This document shows, in pieces, positions 1-10,834 of a stretch of 64,000 nt of DNA. The stretch is from Viola odorata (taxonomy: Eukaryota; Streptophyta; Magnoliopsida; Malpighiales; Violaceae), in assembly GCA_963691705.1 (NCBI GenBank), contig OY829542.1:59978427-60042426 (forward strand), written 5' to 3'. The translations under genes and the position numbers were made by a program. The notes beneath the pieces were generated by a model, which saw only the letters and a list, made by a program, of their open reading frames with translations, was not told the origin of the DNA and did no database searches. How positions within the stretch are numbered: the stretch's first letter is position 1; each line of letters starts with the position of its first letter.

Positions 1-512
1 AGTCGATGCGGACCATGGAAATGCCAAGAGTGTTAAGTCCTGGGATTTGGACAACATTGACAGTGGTGACATTTGAGCCCACAGGGTTCGTTGTGTTCTT
101 GGGAATGTTGAGTCCAGAGAAGGAGAAATCATTTGCCATCGCAAGCTTGGCGTCCTTGCAGAATTTCCCATTCACAAATACTGTGGATGACGAAGAACAT
201 ACTTGTTTTAGTTAGTTAAAGATGAGGAACATACCATTTTTCGGACCTGACAATATTCGAATAAAATTATTCTCCTACTCGAACAGTGCAGAAACGACAC
301 CCAAAAAATGAGAATAAAAAAAATATAGTTTTGCTACAGTAATAATTGAAAGAAATAACAAAAGATGAGTGATCTGAATTGGGGGAACAAGGGCACATAC
401 CACCAGCTTTGGTGTCATTTACAGCTACGCAGAAGTCCTGAACAGGATCGGGATCAGAGGCAGAGACTAGTGCAAGAACTGCGAAAGCTACAAGGAAGTA
501 AGCTCCTTTCAT
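1..512 (-). CDS. Germin-like protein, 5' part only (cut by window start)
   Basis: Minus-strand copy of the complete germin-like gene at 3152-4034. Exon 1 is 401-512 (start codon at 512) and encodes a signal peptide and the first 37 residues. Intron 181-400 starts with GTATGT and ends in CAG. Exon 2 begins at 180 and runs off the left edge. The visible 180 bases of exon 2 are identical to 3523-3702, and exon 1 differs from its partner at a single base that is silent (a Leu codon). Germin-like proteins are secreted cupins of the cell wall; some have oxalate oxidase or superoxide dismutase activity, which sequence alone cannot decide. The cupin metal-binding motifs lie outside the window, so it cannot be judged whether this copy is intact. 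I see no break in the part present. Confidence 0.85.
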
Positions 513-591
513 ATTTGCTTAACTAATTCTTGAAAATGTGTTAGAGTTGAGAGCCTGAGGTGTGGGTCACTTTGCATGGAAGTCACTTGCA

Positions 592-599
592 TTTTATAG
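592..599 (-). promoter_or_regulatory. TATA box of germin-like copy 1
   Basis: CTATAAAA on the minus strand about 85 bases upstream of the start codon at 512. The same box in the same context lies upstream of the second germin-like copy. The spacing suits a TATA element with a short 5' leader. Confidence 0.55.
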
Positions 600-2385
600 G
601 CAGTGGGCTTGCATTGAAGTAGTCTTCTTTTTCTATTTTTATTAATTTATCCGAACCTGCTCATGACTTGTCTCTATATTTTTGTTTCTAGATTTATATA
701 ATTATTATGTTTTTCTTCATCACCAACTACCCAATTTTACAATGGATTTGGTCCACAAAACCCAAATCTTAAGTCATTGGTTCAACTAAAAAAATTAAGT
801 AAAAATTAATCTTATTCGTAGTGAATTAATCTGTGAGTAAAATTTATTGATTAATATTCTGCGATTAAAAAAACTTTTAATTCATCGGGCCTATTTTATC
901 CCTTCTCCTTTTACAATATAAAATACCAACAGAAACAGATTTTTGTCTCTAGATTTATGTTTTTCTTCAATACCAACTACCCAATTTGTTTTTTTCTAAA
1001 ATCTATCGTCATTATGTTTTACAATCCCTTTGAAATTTCAACCACATTAAATTTCTCAATTATTTTTCCATGAGATAACTTTTCAATTATAATATGCAAT
1101 AGTAATTTATTTGGGCAGTTGGATCGATGGGAGACTTTGTTGTACAATTCATTAAAATTCAATGGATGGGTTCAAAGCTTCTAGTTACAAATTTTTTTTC
1201 CCGGAAATTTTACAATACTTTCATTAATAAAAATACTTGCTATAAGAAAAGGCTCTAAAACTAAAATAGTGCATGAAGTGTAATGACTTAAGAAAATAAG
1301 TTTCAATACAAATTTTTATTTCACTGTTGATGAGAGAAATAATTGATATAGTCTCGAATAATAATTTATTCCTCCTTACTAACTTGAGATCAATGGGTAC
1401 GAAACATATAAATAGTTGAACATAATAATTCAATCAGAGCACTTCCATCGATATAGATTACTAGAAGGTGTAATATAGGTTATACAAGACTTGGCACCGT
1501 GACAATATTTGCATACAACCAAAGAATCATGGAAGACCTCAAATGTAGTGTTTAGTTATGTCGTCTACACGTATTCCTAAATTATAAAAATATAAAAATA
1601 GTACTTTATAAATAATGAGTTTATGGAATATGTCGTCCGGGTTTTGGTTCCACATTAGGATCAATTGGCATATTTTCTAATTCTTTTTGACATTAAAGTC
1701 AAACATTACTTTTACTATTTCAAGAGGCTTGAACTAACAACCATCACGCTGCCCGGTCGCCATGGTCTGAATTCAGAAAATTGCAGTTAAACAGTAAAAA
1801 ATATGTCCATTATTAACCTTAATCTTAAGTGTGAGTTTATGGAATGGAAAAAATCACATCGGAGAACAATCCACTTTTCGATTGTGAGCTCCTCCTTAGA
1901 ATTGTGGTAAAGAGGATACTTTTGATTTTCCTTTGACACTTTTATATGGACGACCAATCAATGAGTAGTTACATGTAATATAGTGATCTCAATTTTATAT
2001 TTCAGCGTGTATAATAATTGTATGTCCATTTATATGTGCCAATTTTACATAAGTCTCCGAGTTTCAGAAATTATACATTGGTTGCTACACGTAACCGCCT
2101 ATCATATCTTAAAATTTAAATTTTATTCACCACACCATTTAGAACCCACCTATTATGTAATCGCCTTAATGACTGACCCACTTATATATAATCACCTAAT
2201 ATACGTGACATAATTTTATTAGTTAGGCGATCCTTGTGTATATGTTGAGATGAAAAATCGAAAGTAATATATAATTTCTCGATTGATTGGGCGATCGAGG
2301 AAAACTTTTCTACACAGCCAATCAGAGTAAAAAACTTCTTGTGAAATATTAGACACTACTCCTCAAGTTCCTTTTAGAATAAGGC

Positions 2386-2815
2386 AATTTAAAAACCAGA
2401 CCGATTCGGTGGTCGAACCGGTAAATTTGCGACTAAAAAAAAATTTCGGTTTGGTTCAGATATATGACCGGAAATACATGCGGACCGGGTTCTACCGGTC
2501 GACCTGGCCAATTCGCTGTCAACCCGGCTGAGTCAATACCACCGTCAAAGCGGCGTCGTTTTGCGTAAAAGGAAACGACGCCGTTTTGTGCTTCTTCTCC
2601 AAAATGGCGTTGGTTTGGATTTTTTTAATAAGAATTTGAAAATTTTGATGGGCCGACCCATCAGAATATGAAAATTTATCGGTTCAGTTCAATTATCTAA
2701 GACTGAACGGTTCGATGTGTGAATGGTTCAAAATTATCTTATGGGTCAATCCGGTCCAACCCGATCAAACCTGGTTGAACCATTAAATTTTTATTTTCGG
2801 TTTTTAAAACTATGG
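2386..2815. mobile_element. MITE-like repeat with terminal TTTAAAAACC inverted repeats
   Basis: A GC-richer block in AT-rich DNA begins with TTTAAAAACCAGACCG and ends with CGGTTTTTAAAACTATGG, an imperfect terminal inverted repeat. The interior is rich in GGTTCGACC/GGTCGAACC-type words and holds an inverted pair of about 15 bases around 2550-2585 (CGGCGTCGTTTTG against AACGACGCCGTTTTG). There is no coding capacity. It resembles dispersed non-autonomous DNA elements of eudicot genomes. I could not define a clean target duplication, so the superfamily is open. Confidence 0.5.
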
Positions 2816-3151
2816 TTCTTAGTGGTTATATATCAATTTCTACGGGATTTCGCATCAAATCATAAATGGATATCACACGATATTATGTTGAAATAAAATT
2901 CCAATATTATGTATAACCAACTTATCCCTAAATGAACATTGCCAACAATGCGATAGGGAAAGAGGAGATAGCAGAGGAAAATGCAGTGATGAAGAGGGAA
3001 TCCAAAAAGCAACAACATTTATTTAATAGCATAAAGAAAACCAACAACGACAAGGACAGGGCTGCACGGGCAACCTCTTATTAATTATTGTAATACGAAA
3101 TTCAGAATTAAAGATCAAAAACCAACTGATGCTTGCCATAATCCTGTGGTT

Positions 3152-4034
3152 TTAATTGTTGTCCCACCAGAATTGCTTTTGGAGATAGTTCACCACATCT
3201 TTATCCACCTGGAAAGCCTTGGTCAGAACATCAGACTTGATCGCAGGATTGGATCCAAAAACTGCGTTTGCAACAGTAATGACACCAGGATTCTGGCTGC
3301 TCAGAGCTGCGAAGGCAACAGCATCGGTAGTTCCCATGTTGAATTGGAAATGGATAAGCCCAATAGGGAAAACAAAAGCATCTCCTGGGTACAGAACCTT
3401 GGAAATGAGGCGATTTTCGGGGTTTGATGTCACGAATCCTACGTACAGAGTCCCCTCTTGGACAAATAGAATTTCTGTAGCGCGCGGATGGGTGTGGGGT
3501 GGGTTTTGGCCATACGGGGCATAGTCGATGCGGACCATGGAAATGCCAAGAGTGTTAAGTCCTGGGATTTGGACAACATTGACAGTGGTGACATTTGAGC
3601 CCACAGGGTTCGTTGTGTTCTTGGGAATGTTGAGTCCAGAGAAGGAGAAATCATTTGCCATCGCAAGCTTGGCGTCCTTGCAGAATTTCCCATTCACAAA
3701 TACTGTGGATGACGAAGAACATACTTGTTATAGTTAGTGAAAGATGAGGAACATACCATTTTTCGGACCTGACAATATTCGAATAAAATTATTCTCCTAC
3801 TCGAACAGTGCAGAAACGACACCCAAAAAATGAGAATAAAAAAAATATAGTTTTGCTTCGGTAATAATTAAAAGAAATAAAAAAAGATGAGTGATCTGAA
3901 TTGGGGGAACAAGAGCACATACCACCAGCTTTGGTGTCATTTACAGCTACGCAGAAGTCCTGAACAGGATCGGGATCAGAGGCAGAGACTAATGCAAGAA
4001 CTGCGAAAGCTACAAGGAAGTAAGCTCCTTTCAT
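3152..4034 (-). CDS. Germin-like protein (cupin), complete
   Basis: Two exons: 3923-4034 and 3152-3702, with a 220-base intron (GTATGT..CAG, phase 1), giving 220 residues, the usual length for the family. Residues 1 to about 19 are a hydrophobic signal peptide. Two cysteines (C28 and the one in FCKD near 44) are the conserved N-terminal disulfide pair. Germin box 1 reads [10 protein letters not shown] (metal ligands His, His, Glu) and box 2 reads [17 protein letters not shown] (third His ligand), so the cupin manganese site is intact. An Asn-Thr-Thr sequon is a likely N-glycosylation site. The protein is expected to be an extracellular hexameric beta-barrel; its enzymatic activity cannot be assigned. 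It resembles the common subfamily 1 germin-like proteins that occur in tandem arrays, consistent with the second copy 3.5 kb away on the same strand. Confidence 0.93.
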
Positions 4035-4745
4035 ATTTGCTTAACTAATTCTTGAAAATGTGTTAGAGTTGAGAGCCTGAGGTGTGGGTCACTTTGCATG
4101 GAAGTCACTTGCATTTTATAGGCAGTGGGCTTGCATTGAAGTAGTCTTCTTTTTCTATTTTTATTAATTTATCCGAAGCTGCTCAAGACTTGCTGGTTAC
4201 CATGTCAGGAAAGCAATTTACAACTTGTAAGTGACATGAGGTTCTTAGCCTACTAGCAATTTAGAATGAGAATTGGTCTTTCGACTTGTTGCAACAATTC
4301 TAAATGATAAGACTACTTCGTTGCCTGACTCTTTCAAATTTCAACCACAGACAATTTCTCAACTCTTTTTCCTTTATAATATGCAATAGTAATTTCTTTG
4401 GGCTGTTGGATCGATGAGAGATTTTGTTGTACAATTCATTAAAGTGCAATGGATGGATTCAAAGCTTCTAGTTACAATTTTTTTTTCCAGAAATTTTACA
4501 ATAATTTCACTAATAAAAATATATTTTTTTTAAATAAAAAATTATTTTAAAAGTATTAAAAAAGTCCGAATTTATTCGAAAAATTCGACCGATTCAATCC
4601 GAAATAGTGTGATTACAATCAAATTAGGGTCATGTCTAGAGAGTTTGGATTACCGTTGACAAAATCCGATCCGAACTATTCGATTGTACACACCCCTAGT
4701 ACGAAATGGTTGAACATAATAATTCAATCGGAGCACCTATATCAA
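3523..4745. repeat. Right unit of the germin-like tandem duplication
   Basis: Partner of 1-1450. Near-identical through the gene and proximal promoter, then patchy. The stretch about 4200-4370 does not match the equivalent interval of the left unit. Confidence 0.8.
4114..4121 (-). promoter_or_regulatory. TATA box of germin-like copy 2
   Basis: CTATAAAA on the minus strand about 85 bases upstream of the start codon at 4034, at the position equivalent to the box of copy 1. The two proximal promoters are almost identical back to about 150 bases. Confidence 0.55.
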
Positions 4746-4889
4746 TAAACCACAATTTGTTATTCAATGTACTACAAACATCACATAATTTTGAAATATA
4801 CCAAAACTTATTGTTAAGAACTGAATATTATCGAAACTACTTATTAAAAATTTAAAATGTGATCTAACAGTTTAATTATACACCACCAC

Positions 4890-5225
4890 ACAATCCAGTA
4901 ACCACCAGACTAAGTTTCAATAATCAGGTGCTTTCATTATCGTAATTCGAGTTGATAAGAAACACACACATACAATCCAATCCACTAATCACGAGACTAA
5001 GTTTCATTAATTTGGTGCTTTCATTATCATAACTCGCATTGATAAGAAACACACATGTATAACATATGAGAACCACTACCAAATGGTCCGGTAACCACCA
5101 GACTAATTTCCAGTAACCGGGTGCTTTCATTGTCGTTACTCGCTTTGAAAAGAAACACACATGTAAAACGTATGGGAGGTAGAGTTTTAAACACTATCAT
5201 ACGATCCGGTAACCAGTAGAGACAG
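4890..5225. repeat. Tandem repeat, about three and a half units of 87-106 bases
   Basis: The word GGTGCTTTCATT recurs at about 4927, 5014 and 5120. Each is preceded by a GTAACCACCAGACTAA-like stretch and followed by GATAAGAAACACACA-like sequence. A fourth partial unit (GATCCGGTAACCAG) lies near 5200. Units differ by substitutions and small indels. No gene is visible; this looks like a small decayed satellite or the internal repeat of a transposable element. Confidence 0.7.
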
Positions 5226-5939
5226 AGATGGGTCTTTCTATGGCAGCTGCTGAATTGTATTAATGTTCGCACCCAATCTAATCTCTTGTTTGGTCACCTC
5301 TATACACGATTACAGTAATCACTTTTGTACATTCTAGTAAGCCCATAAAAATATTCCAGTATCCCTGTTTACACATAACATTGCAGTTACCTTCCTGTGA
5401 CAGTTGTAGTTACCTTCCTGTGTCAGTAAAAAGGTTTGATTCATTGACTACCTAAACAACAAGAATAATGCGCCATATTCGAAAGCATGTTAAGTTTAGA
5501 TGGCCCTCCGTATCGCTGATTCCGCATGTGATAGTAAGTGTTAAACATCCTTACGATTAACGTACGATCACAATATCATTGAAACACCAATATATACTAT
5601 TCTCTTGCAAGTTACCTCAGTCCCTTTTGCGGTTTTAAATGTGACGGATGCTCCCAATGTACTAGAAATTGCGTCCGTGCAATCGTCAGCCACAAGAGAC
5701 CAACAAAAATAGTCTTTCCCTTTATGTTGCGTATTGTTTTGTACTCTAAATCAGAACGAGCTCCGATATCTGAATAATTGACTTTATCCATTTTTGAATC
5801 AGCGCACACTAAAAAAAACTTGAATGTAAAGTAGTAAAGAAGAGAGAGCACTTTTTTTCTTTAACGTGGAAAACCTTTGCAGGTAAAAATCACAAGATAG
5901 AGAAAATTTCACTATTATAATTAAAGTACAAAGTACAAC

Positions 5940-7048
5940 TCGAAGAAAACTAATAGTATCATGGAATAGTAGAGGGTTACTAGCAGGATCGAAGAGACGA
6001 TTTATCAAGAGAATGATTTCTAAAGAAAGACTAGATGTTGTGTTCCTGCAGGAAACTAAGCGAGAGTTAGCTACTGACTTCCTTGTTAACTCGATGTGGA
6101 ATTATTCGGACTTGGGTTGGGCCAGCGCCCCTGCCAGATCAGGGGGGTTGCTCTCGATATGGGATAAACAGAAGGTTGATGTTGTTAGGACGGTGGTTGG
6201 AGACAGGTTTATTTGACTTGCCATGGGCCGATCAGGGGGGTTGCTCTCGATGTGGGATAAATAGAAGGTTGATGTTGTTAGGACGGTGGTTGGAGACAGG
6301 TTTATTTGGCTGCAAGGGAGTCATTTCAGAGGATTTTCCTTGCGCTCTTCTGAATGTCTACGGATTTACTGAAGTGCAGCGTCGTGGCCAACTGTGGTTA
6401 GAGCTTCGGAAACTTATTGTCGGGTTCAATGGCCCGGTCCTGGTTGCAGGAGATTTCAACGAAGTTCTCCATCCGTCAGATCGCCTTAATGGTACTAGTT
6501 TTTCTCGTGGTATGGGGGAATTTCAACATTGGGTTGAGGCCTGTAATCTGGTGGAGTTGCCGCTAGTGGGTAGGAAGTTCACTTGGGCGAACTCCATTAG
6601 CAGAAGCAGAATTGACAGAATCTTCCTTCATCCTGATTGGCTGACGAAATACCCGAATTTTCAGCTTATTGCCCTGAGCCGCAACCTTTCAGATCATACC
6701 CCTCTGTTGCTTCATTATGACCGGAAGGACTGGGGTCCTAAGCCGTTCAGGGACTTGGCAGAATGGTGGGAAACGCATGGGTTTAAAGAGTTAGTCAAGA
6801 CTTGGTGGGGGGAAGCAGATCAAATCTTTCCAGGGGGGTATCAGGTTCTAAAGAAAATTAAGTGGATCATGACCAAGATGCGGGCCTGGAATAAGGAGGT
6901 GTTTGGGGTCATTGACACTGAGATTCGGGACCTGCAAAACAAAGTGGATGGATTGGAAGCAAAGGCGGATGTGAGGGAGCTGACCTCTGTTGAGAGAGCA
7001 GCCAAGGAGGAGGCTGAGGCGGCTCTTTGGACAAAACAAGGAACGTGA
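5940..7048 (+). pseudogene. LINE (non-LTR retrotransposon) endonuclease fragment, broken
   Basis: Conceptual translation over about 5945-6720 shows an endonuclease/exonuclease/phosphatase fold as in plant L1-type LINEs: SWNSRGL at the N-terminus, the catalytic LQETKRE, then VAGDFNEVL, RSRIDRIFL and SDHTPLL. The linker to about 7048 is the charged helical region that normally precedes the reverse transcriptase, but no reverse transcriptase follows. The reading frame is broken: an in-frame stop follows GDRFI near 6214, a 93-base stretch is tandemly duplicated (6138-6230 and 6231-6320), the second copy has its own stop, and a shift of frame is needed near 6312. It is therefore a dead partial copy lacking its 3' half, unusual for LINEs, which tend to lose the 5' end; later deletion is likely. 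Confidence 0.88.
6133..6320 (+). repeat. 93-base direct tandem duplication inside the LINE fragment
   Basis: ATCAGGGGGGTTGCTCTCGA recurs at 6138 and 6231, and the two copies stay nearly identical for about 80 bases. The period of 93 is divisible by three, so the duplication itself keeps frame. The stops in the two copies arose at different sites, which points to decay after duplication. Confidence 0.85.
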
Positions 7049-7099
7049 CAAAGAATAGAGGGGATATGAAATAGTCAAAGAATGAAGGATTTTCAATTC

Positions 7100-7200
7100 A
7101 GCAATGAGTTTGTAGCTCTGTATCTCTTATAAAGAGGAGAGGGCAACCTCCTGAATTCAAGTCTCATTGTCGATATGTTAAGAAAAAGAGAGGAATTATC
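7100..7200 (+). mobile_element. SINE-like tRNA-derived repeat, copy 1
   Basis: GAGTTTGTAGCTCT (A-box like) is followed about 45 bases on by GAATTCAAGTCTCATTGTCG, which resembles a pol III B box in a degenerate state. The same two blocks in the same order are on the minus strand at about 10840-10940, where the B box is the better-preserved GGTTCGAGTCC. It directly follows the LINE fragment, but no shared tail shows that one mobilised the other. Confidence 0.5.
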
Positions 7201-7209
7201 TTGGGTCCA

Positions 7210-8280
7210 ACCCTACAATTGGTTTATAAACCCAGCATCTATTATCACCTGTTGTACTTCATTTGATGTGATTCATTTATTCTAATCGTACCTGATAACT
7301 GCTAATAATGTATACTTCTCATATTCTTCTCCTCTTCAATCTGTCAATCGTTAATGGACAGGACAACATCTAAAGGAACAATCAACTCCAGTGCTCAACA
7401 GGAAAACCTGCCCAAACAGCTAGCCAAAAAACCATGCTTCACCTGACCAAATGAAAATCACGTAACGGTATTATAAAACCAGACGAAACCATGAGAATGA
7501 GAATAGAATTTCATTCCCAATAACAACTACGTTTCGTATCCCCGTTACAGTAAAAATATAACTAGAAGAGTAGGTCATAACAAGGAATCAGATGATAAGT
7601 CAAAACATAAATTTTTCCTCATCATGTCAATTCCAGGCTTCAATCTCATTCCCATTGATTTACTACGAGTTACCACACAGGAAATGAAGTCAAAATACCG
7701 GATCTCCCAGTTCACCATCCTCATCATGGAAGCATGACAGATCAAAGGATCATCAAACTACATTGATTACTGACACAAATTTTATTCTAAACTCACGTGT
7801 GCTTATAGACACTTGTAACAAGATTGCTCTTCGTATACTACTTTCATTTCCCGGGAAAAAAAAAACACACGCGCCATGGTATAACATCAAACATGCCCTG
7901 TGCCAAAGGACATTTCAAATATACAATCAGTTATTAAACCAGCACGTAAAAGCAAAGGCCACTATCCTCTTGCTTGAACTATATCGCAACATATTCAGAG
8001 GAGGGTATGATAAGGTTTGTTTAAAGGGAGAAGAGCCTATTGCCTTCCCACACTTTGGTTTTCCACAGAATCATAACCATATTTCTTCCTCTATGCATTT
8101 CATCATTTCAAACCCTAAAATGAATTTTTCCATTCTATGCATTTTATTGGCGCGTGAAGATTCAAGCGAGCAACCAGCAAAGAAACAACTGAATTCCAAC
8201 ATGCATTTGAATATAACTCATGATAATCGATAGTGATATAACAACAGATTATACATGCTCAGAAACAGGGACTCAGTAAT
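7210..8280. other. Spacer without a recognised gene
   Basis: AT-rich sequence. The stretch about 7486-7660 carries ATTCCCATT/GAATGAGAATAGAA-type words seen in some plant DNA-transposon derivatives, but I could not pair termini. Open frames here do not match anything I recognise. A possible minus-strand exon near 7690-7755 is discussed under findings. Confidence 0.4.
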
Positions 8281-8289
8281 AACCACAAA

Positions 8290-8396
8290 CCTGATTAGCA
8301 GCCAAATGCAATATTGAACTACACTTCATTGGCATATTAGAGGAATGGTCATCTAAAAAATCAGACAGAAGCTCTGACTTCTTATCACCACCATGT
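8290..8396 (-). other. Possible unassigned internal exon
   Basis: On the minus strand an acceptor (TTTTGTAG) is followed by 107 bases open in one frame (starting HGGDKKSELL, ending HLAANQ) and then a possible donor GTTTGT. A candidate following segment with acceptor CAATGTAG is near 7755. I do not recognise the peptide. It could be a coding exon of a small unknown gene, a spliced 3' leader of the RING gene upstream (a GTAAGT donor lies just after that gene's stop), or chance. Confidence 0.25.
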
Positions 8397-8976
8397 TCTA
8401 CAAAATTTGATTAAATTAGAAAAAAATTAATAAGGTAAGGGCAATACAAACTAGGTCAAGATTTCAGGAAGCTCCCAACAAATATCCTCAGCTCCTCAGC
8501 ATAAGTTTGCATCACACAACTAGCTTTATCGAAATAAAAATAATTTTTCTTCCTATAGAAACTTTAAATAGAAATGTTCTCTTTTAAAACTCGGTTTTCT
8601 ATGATGAACAAATAACTACAGCAAAATTCTAAGTTTCTTCCTAAGGATTCAAAACTGATTTATCAAAATTCAAGAAACACAAACTTTGCAAATGAGATGA
8701 TGGCAATAGGATTGAGCTTCGAGCATCTTAACCTAAATTCTTGTATTTTGACTATGTAACTTGTATTCCAATCATCGTCCGAAAAGATATAAAGTCAGAA
8801 AGGAAGAACCGAATTTTCAATTTTAGATTTGTAGCACAAACAAATCTTATTAACATGAACATAAAACAAGCAAGTTACAAGTCCTATTAAATAACTTGAA
8901 ACCATTCTTTCCTTAACCAAAAAGACTACTTTATAGAGAAAAGGACTCAAATTTAAAACAACTTACTGAAACAAAT

Positions 8977-9486
8977 CTACGAAACGCTCAAATAATTTCT
9001 CCAATCAAGACTCCATAAGGGCTTATCAGCCTCTACCGTGTGATCCAATCGAACCCGAGTCCTGCAAATAGGGCACGAAGGAACCTTAAACAGCCACGCA
9101 TCCACGCATTTCCTATGGAACAGGTGACCGCATCCAGCAAGGTTCCTGCACCACTGCCCTTGCCTGATACCTTCCAAGCAAACAACGCAAACGGGCTCAG
9201 CTTCTTGAGATATTGTTTTCGTCGAAAATTTGAATCTTGGGAGCTTCTTTAGGTCCATGAGAGAAAACCCATTTGAGGAGTCGGAGGAGGGACTGGTGTG
9301 CCGGTGGAGAGCCGCCGTAGCAAGGAGGAGGAGGATGGCGGCGACGCCAAGGAAAAGGAAGAAAAGAGTTGTTATCATGGTCATTATGATGGCTTTGAGA
9401 ATCAATGAGAGGAGCTTTTCGTTCGGCTTTGGTGGTGGATGCGGTTGTGGCGCACCACCGTGTGGATGGTTGCGGTGGGCAGGCAT
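8977..9486 (-). CDS. RING-H2 finger protein, ATL-type E3 ubiquitin ligase
   Basis: Single-exon gene of 169 residues. A proline- and histidine-rich N-terminus (1-22) is followed by a long hydrophobic segment (about 29-59) that is a single membrane anchor, then a linker with a LPRFKFS-type stretch, then a RING-H2 domain at about 100-141. The zinc ligands are all present: C100, C103, C113, C119, H121, H124, C127, C138, C141 include the Cx2C, CxH-x2-H-x2-C and CPIC elements. Tryptophan in DAWL before the last cysteine pair is the usual E2-contact residue. Intronless structure, one membrane segment and a C-terminal RING-H2 fit the ATL family of membrane E3 ligases, though the classic GLD box is only weakly recognisable. 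Substrates are unknown. A strong GTAAGT lies just after the stop, so a spliced 3' leader is possible. Confidence 0.9.
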   Translation of the reverse strand: MPAHRNHPHGGAPQPHPPPKPNEKLLSLILKAIIMTMITTLFFLFLGVAAILLLLATAALHRHTSPSSDSSNGFSLMDLKKLPRFKFSTKTISQEAEPVCVVCLEGIRQGQWCRNLAGCGHLFHRKCVDAWLFKVPSCPICRTRVRLDHTVEADKPLWSLDWRNYLSVS

Positions 9487-9639
9487 GGTTGGATTAGAGA
9501 TCGGCAGGGATTGGGGATTGGGGATTGGGGATTGGAAGTGTTTGATTGCGACAAATCTTTTTTTCTGTTCTACCTTATTTTTATTCTTTTTGATAATATT
9601 TTGTTTATTGATTTTAAAAACTTGTTTCTTAATTTTCTT

Positions 9640-10199
9640 TTAAAATTGTCTATTCATGAAAGCTCAAGTGAATTTGTTTCCGATATACATGCATTAGAAA
9701 CAGTCAACAAATAAATAAAATGCACAAGATACGAATTAGCACTACACTTTCTAAAAACTCATAATTTCCCTACTAAACTTTATATTCGGATGAATTTAAC
9801 CTTCATTTTTTTTAAAACGTGCTCATTTTGGATTTAAAATGACCAATTATTGACGCGTTTTTTTGACATTTAACCTAATTTTATTAATCAACAATTTAGT
9901 CAATTTTCAAAATTTGAGTTGTTGATTCGTTCAAATATATTCTATTCGATGCAAAATAAACGACATTTTTCTACGGATTCTTACTGTTCATAATACTTGT
10001 CATTTTATCTTTTTCGAAGCCAATATTTTGTGCAAGTGACAATTTTTTTTTATGTATCAACCCAATTTGATGATAGTGTTTTAATTTGAGTGAAAATTAG
10101 GAGTAAAAATGAAACAATATGAAATAAAATAAGATCAAAAATCATGGTAAAATGAATTTTTACTATCCTAAAGAGTCATTTATTTTGCACCGGAGGGAG
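9640..10199. other. Upstream spacer of the RING gene, with a decayed Stowaway-like MITE
   Basis: AT-rich. The part about 9941-10199 ends with TTTGCACCGGAGGGAG followed by TA, a typical Stowaway-like right terminus, and starts with a worn left terminus CGATGCAAAATAAACGAC, its inverted partner. No coding signal. Confidence 0.6.
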
Positions 10200-10834
10200 T
10201 AAAATTTAATAGCTAAATGGAGAATTTTTGAAATGTCTAATGGCCAATTGTCTTTTTGCCCTAAATAAAAACACAAAAGTAATAAATTGGGAAAGTTTTT
10301 CCTTATTTAAAAAAACTCGAAATTATTTTTGTATTTAATTGATAGTCTACATAACATAATATAAACAAAAACACATAATATAAACAAAAATCACATAACA
10401 TAAACAGATAAAAATACAATTTATTACATTGTTTTTTCTTCTTTTCTCAAAAGAGAGAATTTTACTATTGATGGAAAAAAAAAAGACTAACAATCTTCTT
10501 TTTAAGAGTCGATTCATAGTCTGCTTCTCAAGAAAACTCGTAGCCATATCAACTCAAATGCTTCCCCAGAAAATATTTAAATTATTTTCCCTAATTTTTT
10601 AGTAATTAATAAATCAACTCAAATGCTGCACTTAAACCTTTTACTATAATGGGTAGCGAATTGTGGTTAGTTTTCACACTCTGGTTAATTATTCCCTGTA
10701 AAAGACAAGAAAAGAAAATAAGTTGAAACCCAGATTTCTTACCAAGGGAGAAATTGCCAATGGGCTACAGTCATTATTATTGTCACTGATGATTTGGGAA
10801 ATATTAGTTCAGCAAATCACATACCTAAAGCAAA

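Larger units (their letters stand above)
1..1450. repeat. Left unit of a tandem segmental duplication (germin-like gene plus upstream DNA)
   Basis: Bases 1 to about 670 align without gaps, at an offset of 3522, to about 3523-4192, covering both exons, the intron and the proximal promoter. Beyond that the two diverge, but similarity resumes at about 1080-1230 (matching about 4375-4525) and again at about 1410-1450 (matching about 4705-4745). The interval between conserved blocks is about 230 bases longer here, so the copies have gained or lost sequence upstream since duplication. The unit continues past the left edge. Confidence 0.8.

Noticed and set aside
3146..3737. Plus-strand open frames opposite the germin-like exon
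   Set aside because: They are antisense shadows of a cupin exon whose protein motifs are unmistakable on the minus strand; the same shadow repeats in both gene copies.
7763..8233. Plus-strand 156-codon open frame
   Set aside because: No recognisable motif, composition follows the AT-rich spacer, no splice or start context, and candidate exons lie on the other strand.
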